From DATIRA01 sp964553405 (lineage in GTDB: Bacteria > Pseudomonadota > Gammaproteobacteria > Steroidobacterales > Steroidobacteraceae), in the NCBI GenBank assembly GCA_964553405.1, contig CAZKLS010000157.1:1-5362 (forward strand): 5,362 nt of DNA. Direction: 5' to 3'. The notes beneath the pieces were generated by a model, which was not told where the DNA came from, searched no databases, and saw nothing but the letters and a program-made list of their open reading frames with translations. Shown here piece after piece: positions 4,568-5,362 of this stretch. Position numbers and translations under genes: made by a program. Position 1 is the first letter of the stretch, and the number at the start of each line of letters is the position of its first letter.

Positions 4568-5362
4568 GTTCGGCGGGACCAGCGTCGCCGATGCGGCCTG
4601 CATGGAGCGGGTGGCCCAGATCGTGGAGCAAGATCCCGCGACCCGCAAGGCCGTCGTGCTCTCGGCGTGCCGCGGGGTCACCGACGCGCTGCTGACGCTG
4701 ATCCGGCTCGCCGAGACGGCCGATCCGGCGCTCGAGGACCGCATCGAGGAACTGCGGCTGCGACACGTCGGTATCGCCCGCGAACTGCTGAGCGGCGAGC
4801 TCTACGACGACTTCGTGGTCGAGCTGGACCGGGACTGCCGGGACCTCGCAGGGATCCTGCAGACGGTGAAGCTGGTGCGTGCCGCCTCGACCACGATGAC
4901 GGACCTGATCGCGGGCTTCGGCGAGCTCTGGTCCACGCGCATCTTCGAGCGGCTGCTGCGGAGCCGCGCGCGGGTGGACGGCAAGGTGCAGTGGCTGGAC
5001 GCGCGCCGCGCGCTGCTGGTGGAATGGGGACCGATGGGGCCCGGCATCCGCTGGGAGCAGTCCGGCGCGCGCGTGCGGGACCTGGTGCCCGCCGACTTCA
5101 TCGGCGTGCTGGTCGTTACCGGCTACATCGCGACCGACACGCAGGGCCTGCAGACGACGCTCGGGCGCAACGGCAGCGACTTCTCGGCCTCGATCTTCGG
5201 TTCGCTGCTCGAGGCGGCGGAGATCGTGATCTGGACCGACGTGAACGGCGTGCTGAGCGCGGACCCGCGGCTCGTGCCCGAGGCGCAGGTCATCGACGCG
5301 CTCTCCTACAACGAGGCGATGGAGCTCGCCTACTTCGGCGCCAAGGTGATCCACCCGCAGAC
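4545..5362 (+). CDS. thrA: Aspartokinase, probably the N-terminal part of bifunctional ThrA (partial)
   Basis: The visible 272 residues form the amino-acid-kinase domain that phosphorylates L-aspartate, the first step to threonine, methionine and lysine. KFGGTSVADA at 8-17 is the aspartokinase signature; SACRGVTDAL follows at about 46-55; LGRNGSDFSAS at 206-216 and WTDVNGVLSADPRLVP at 230-245 bind substrate and ATP; SYNEAMELAYFGAKVIHPQ at 254-272 closes the domain. The wording of these last blocks matches fused aspartokinase I/homoserine dehydrogenase I (ThrA) more closely than stand-alone LysC, so a protein of about 820 residues is expected, with regulatory ACT and dehydrogenase domains beyond the edge. 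MetL-type fusion remains possible. The start must be the GTG at 4545: an in-frame TGA lies at 4518-4520 with no other usual start between, and GGAG at 4532-4535 is nine bases upstream. Threonine feedback is expected from the family but its domain is not visible. Confidence 0.94.
   Translation, partial: MEAWKVHKFGGTSVADAACMERVAQIVEQDPATRKAVVLSACRGVTDALLTLIRLAETADPALEDRIEELRLRHVGIARELLSGELYDDFVVELDRDCRDLAGILQTVKLVRAASTTMTDLIAGFGELWSTRIFERLLRSRARVDGKVQWLDARRALLVEWGPMGPGIRWEQSGARVRDLVPADFIGVLVVTGYIATDTQGLQTTLGRNGSDFSASIFGSLLEAAEIVIWTDVNGVLSADPRLVPEAQVIDALSYNEAMELAYFGAKVIHPQ

Noticed and set aside
3695..4744. Minus-strand open frame overlapping the nucleotidyltransferase gene and thrA
   Set aside because: It is Arg/Ala/Gly-rich and out of frame with the nucleotidyltransferase, whose motifs are intact in the neighbouring frame.
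4392..5354. Long minus-strand open frame opposite thrA
   Set aside because: It is the antisense shadow of the aspartokinase domain: biased composition, no recognisable motif, and the plus strand carries clear KFGGTS and GRNGSD motifs.

Overview
The window is high-GC, densely packed bacterial chromosome with G/C-ending codons. The clearest phylogenetic hint is the right-hand gene. It looks like the aspartokinase half of a ThrA-type fused aspartokinase/homoserine dehydrogenase, an arrangement typical of Gammaproteobacteria. A lineage near the Xanthomonadales/Nevskiales is my inference, because no rRNA or other marker is present. I see no mobile element, CRISPR array, tRNA or rRNA.

Left to right: (1) the first five codons of a minus-strand gene that runs off the left edge, with a strong ribosome binding site; (2) a minus-strand AbgT-family transporter (98-1675), followed on its 3' side by a perfect 12-bp inverted repeat; (3) a short divergent promoter region; (4) two plus-strand genes, a TerB-like protein (1758-2207) and a ParA/MinD-type ATPase (2261-3007) with no visible ParB partner; (5) a convergent junction where the stop codons of parA and the next gene sit in opposite arms of one hairpin; (6) a minus-strand gene for a small exported protein of unknown function (3041-3616); (7) a 158-bp spacer with a 9-bp hairpin, a tiny open frame and a promoter-like pair on the opposite strand; (8) a minus-strand MocA/MobA-like nucleotidyltransferase (3775-4392); (9) a divergent control region with a promoter-like pair, a strong Shine-Dalgarno and a Cys-rich short open frame; (10) the 5' part of thrA (from 4545 through the right edge).

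The genes do not form one pathway: transport, a TerB/ParA pair, a secreted protein, a molybdopterin-type nucleotidyltransferase and amino-acid biosynthesis lie in separate small transcription units. No convincing new multi-gene system is visible. The items most worth a second look are the TerB-ParA pair and the Cys-rich leader-like frame before thrA. The hairpins at gene ends are of lower interest.
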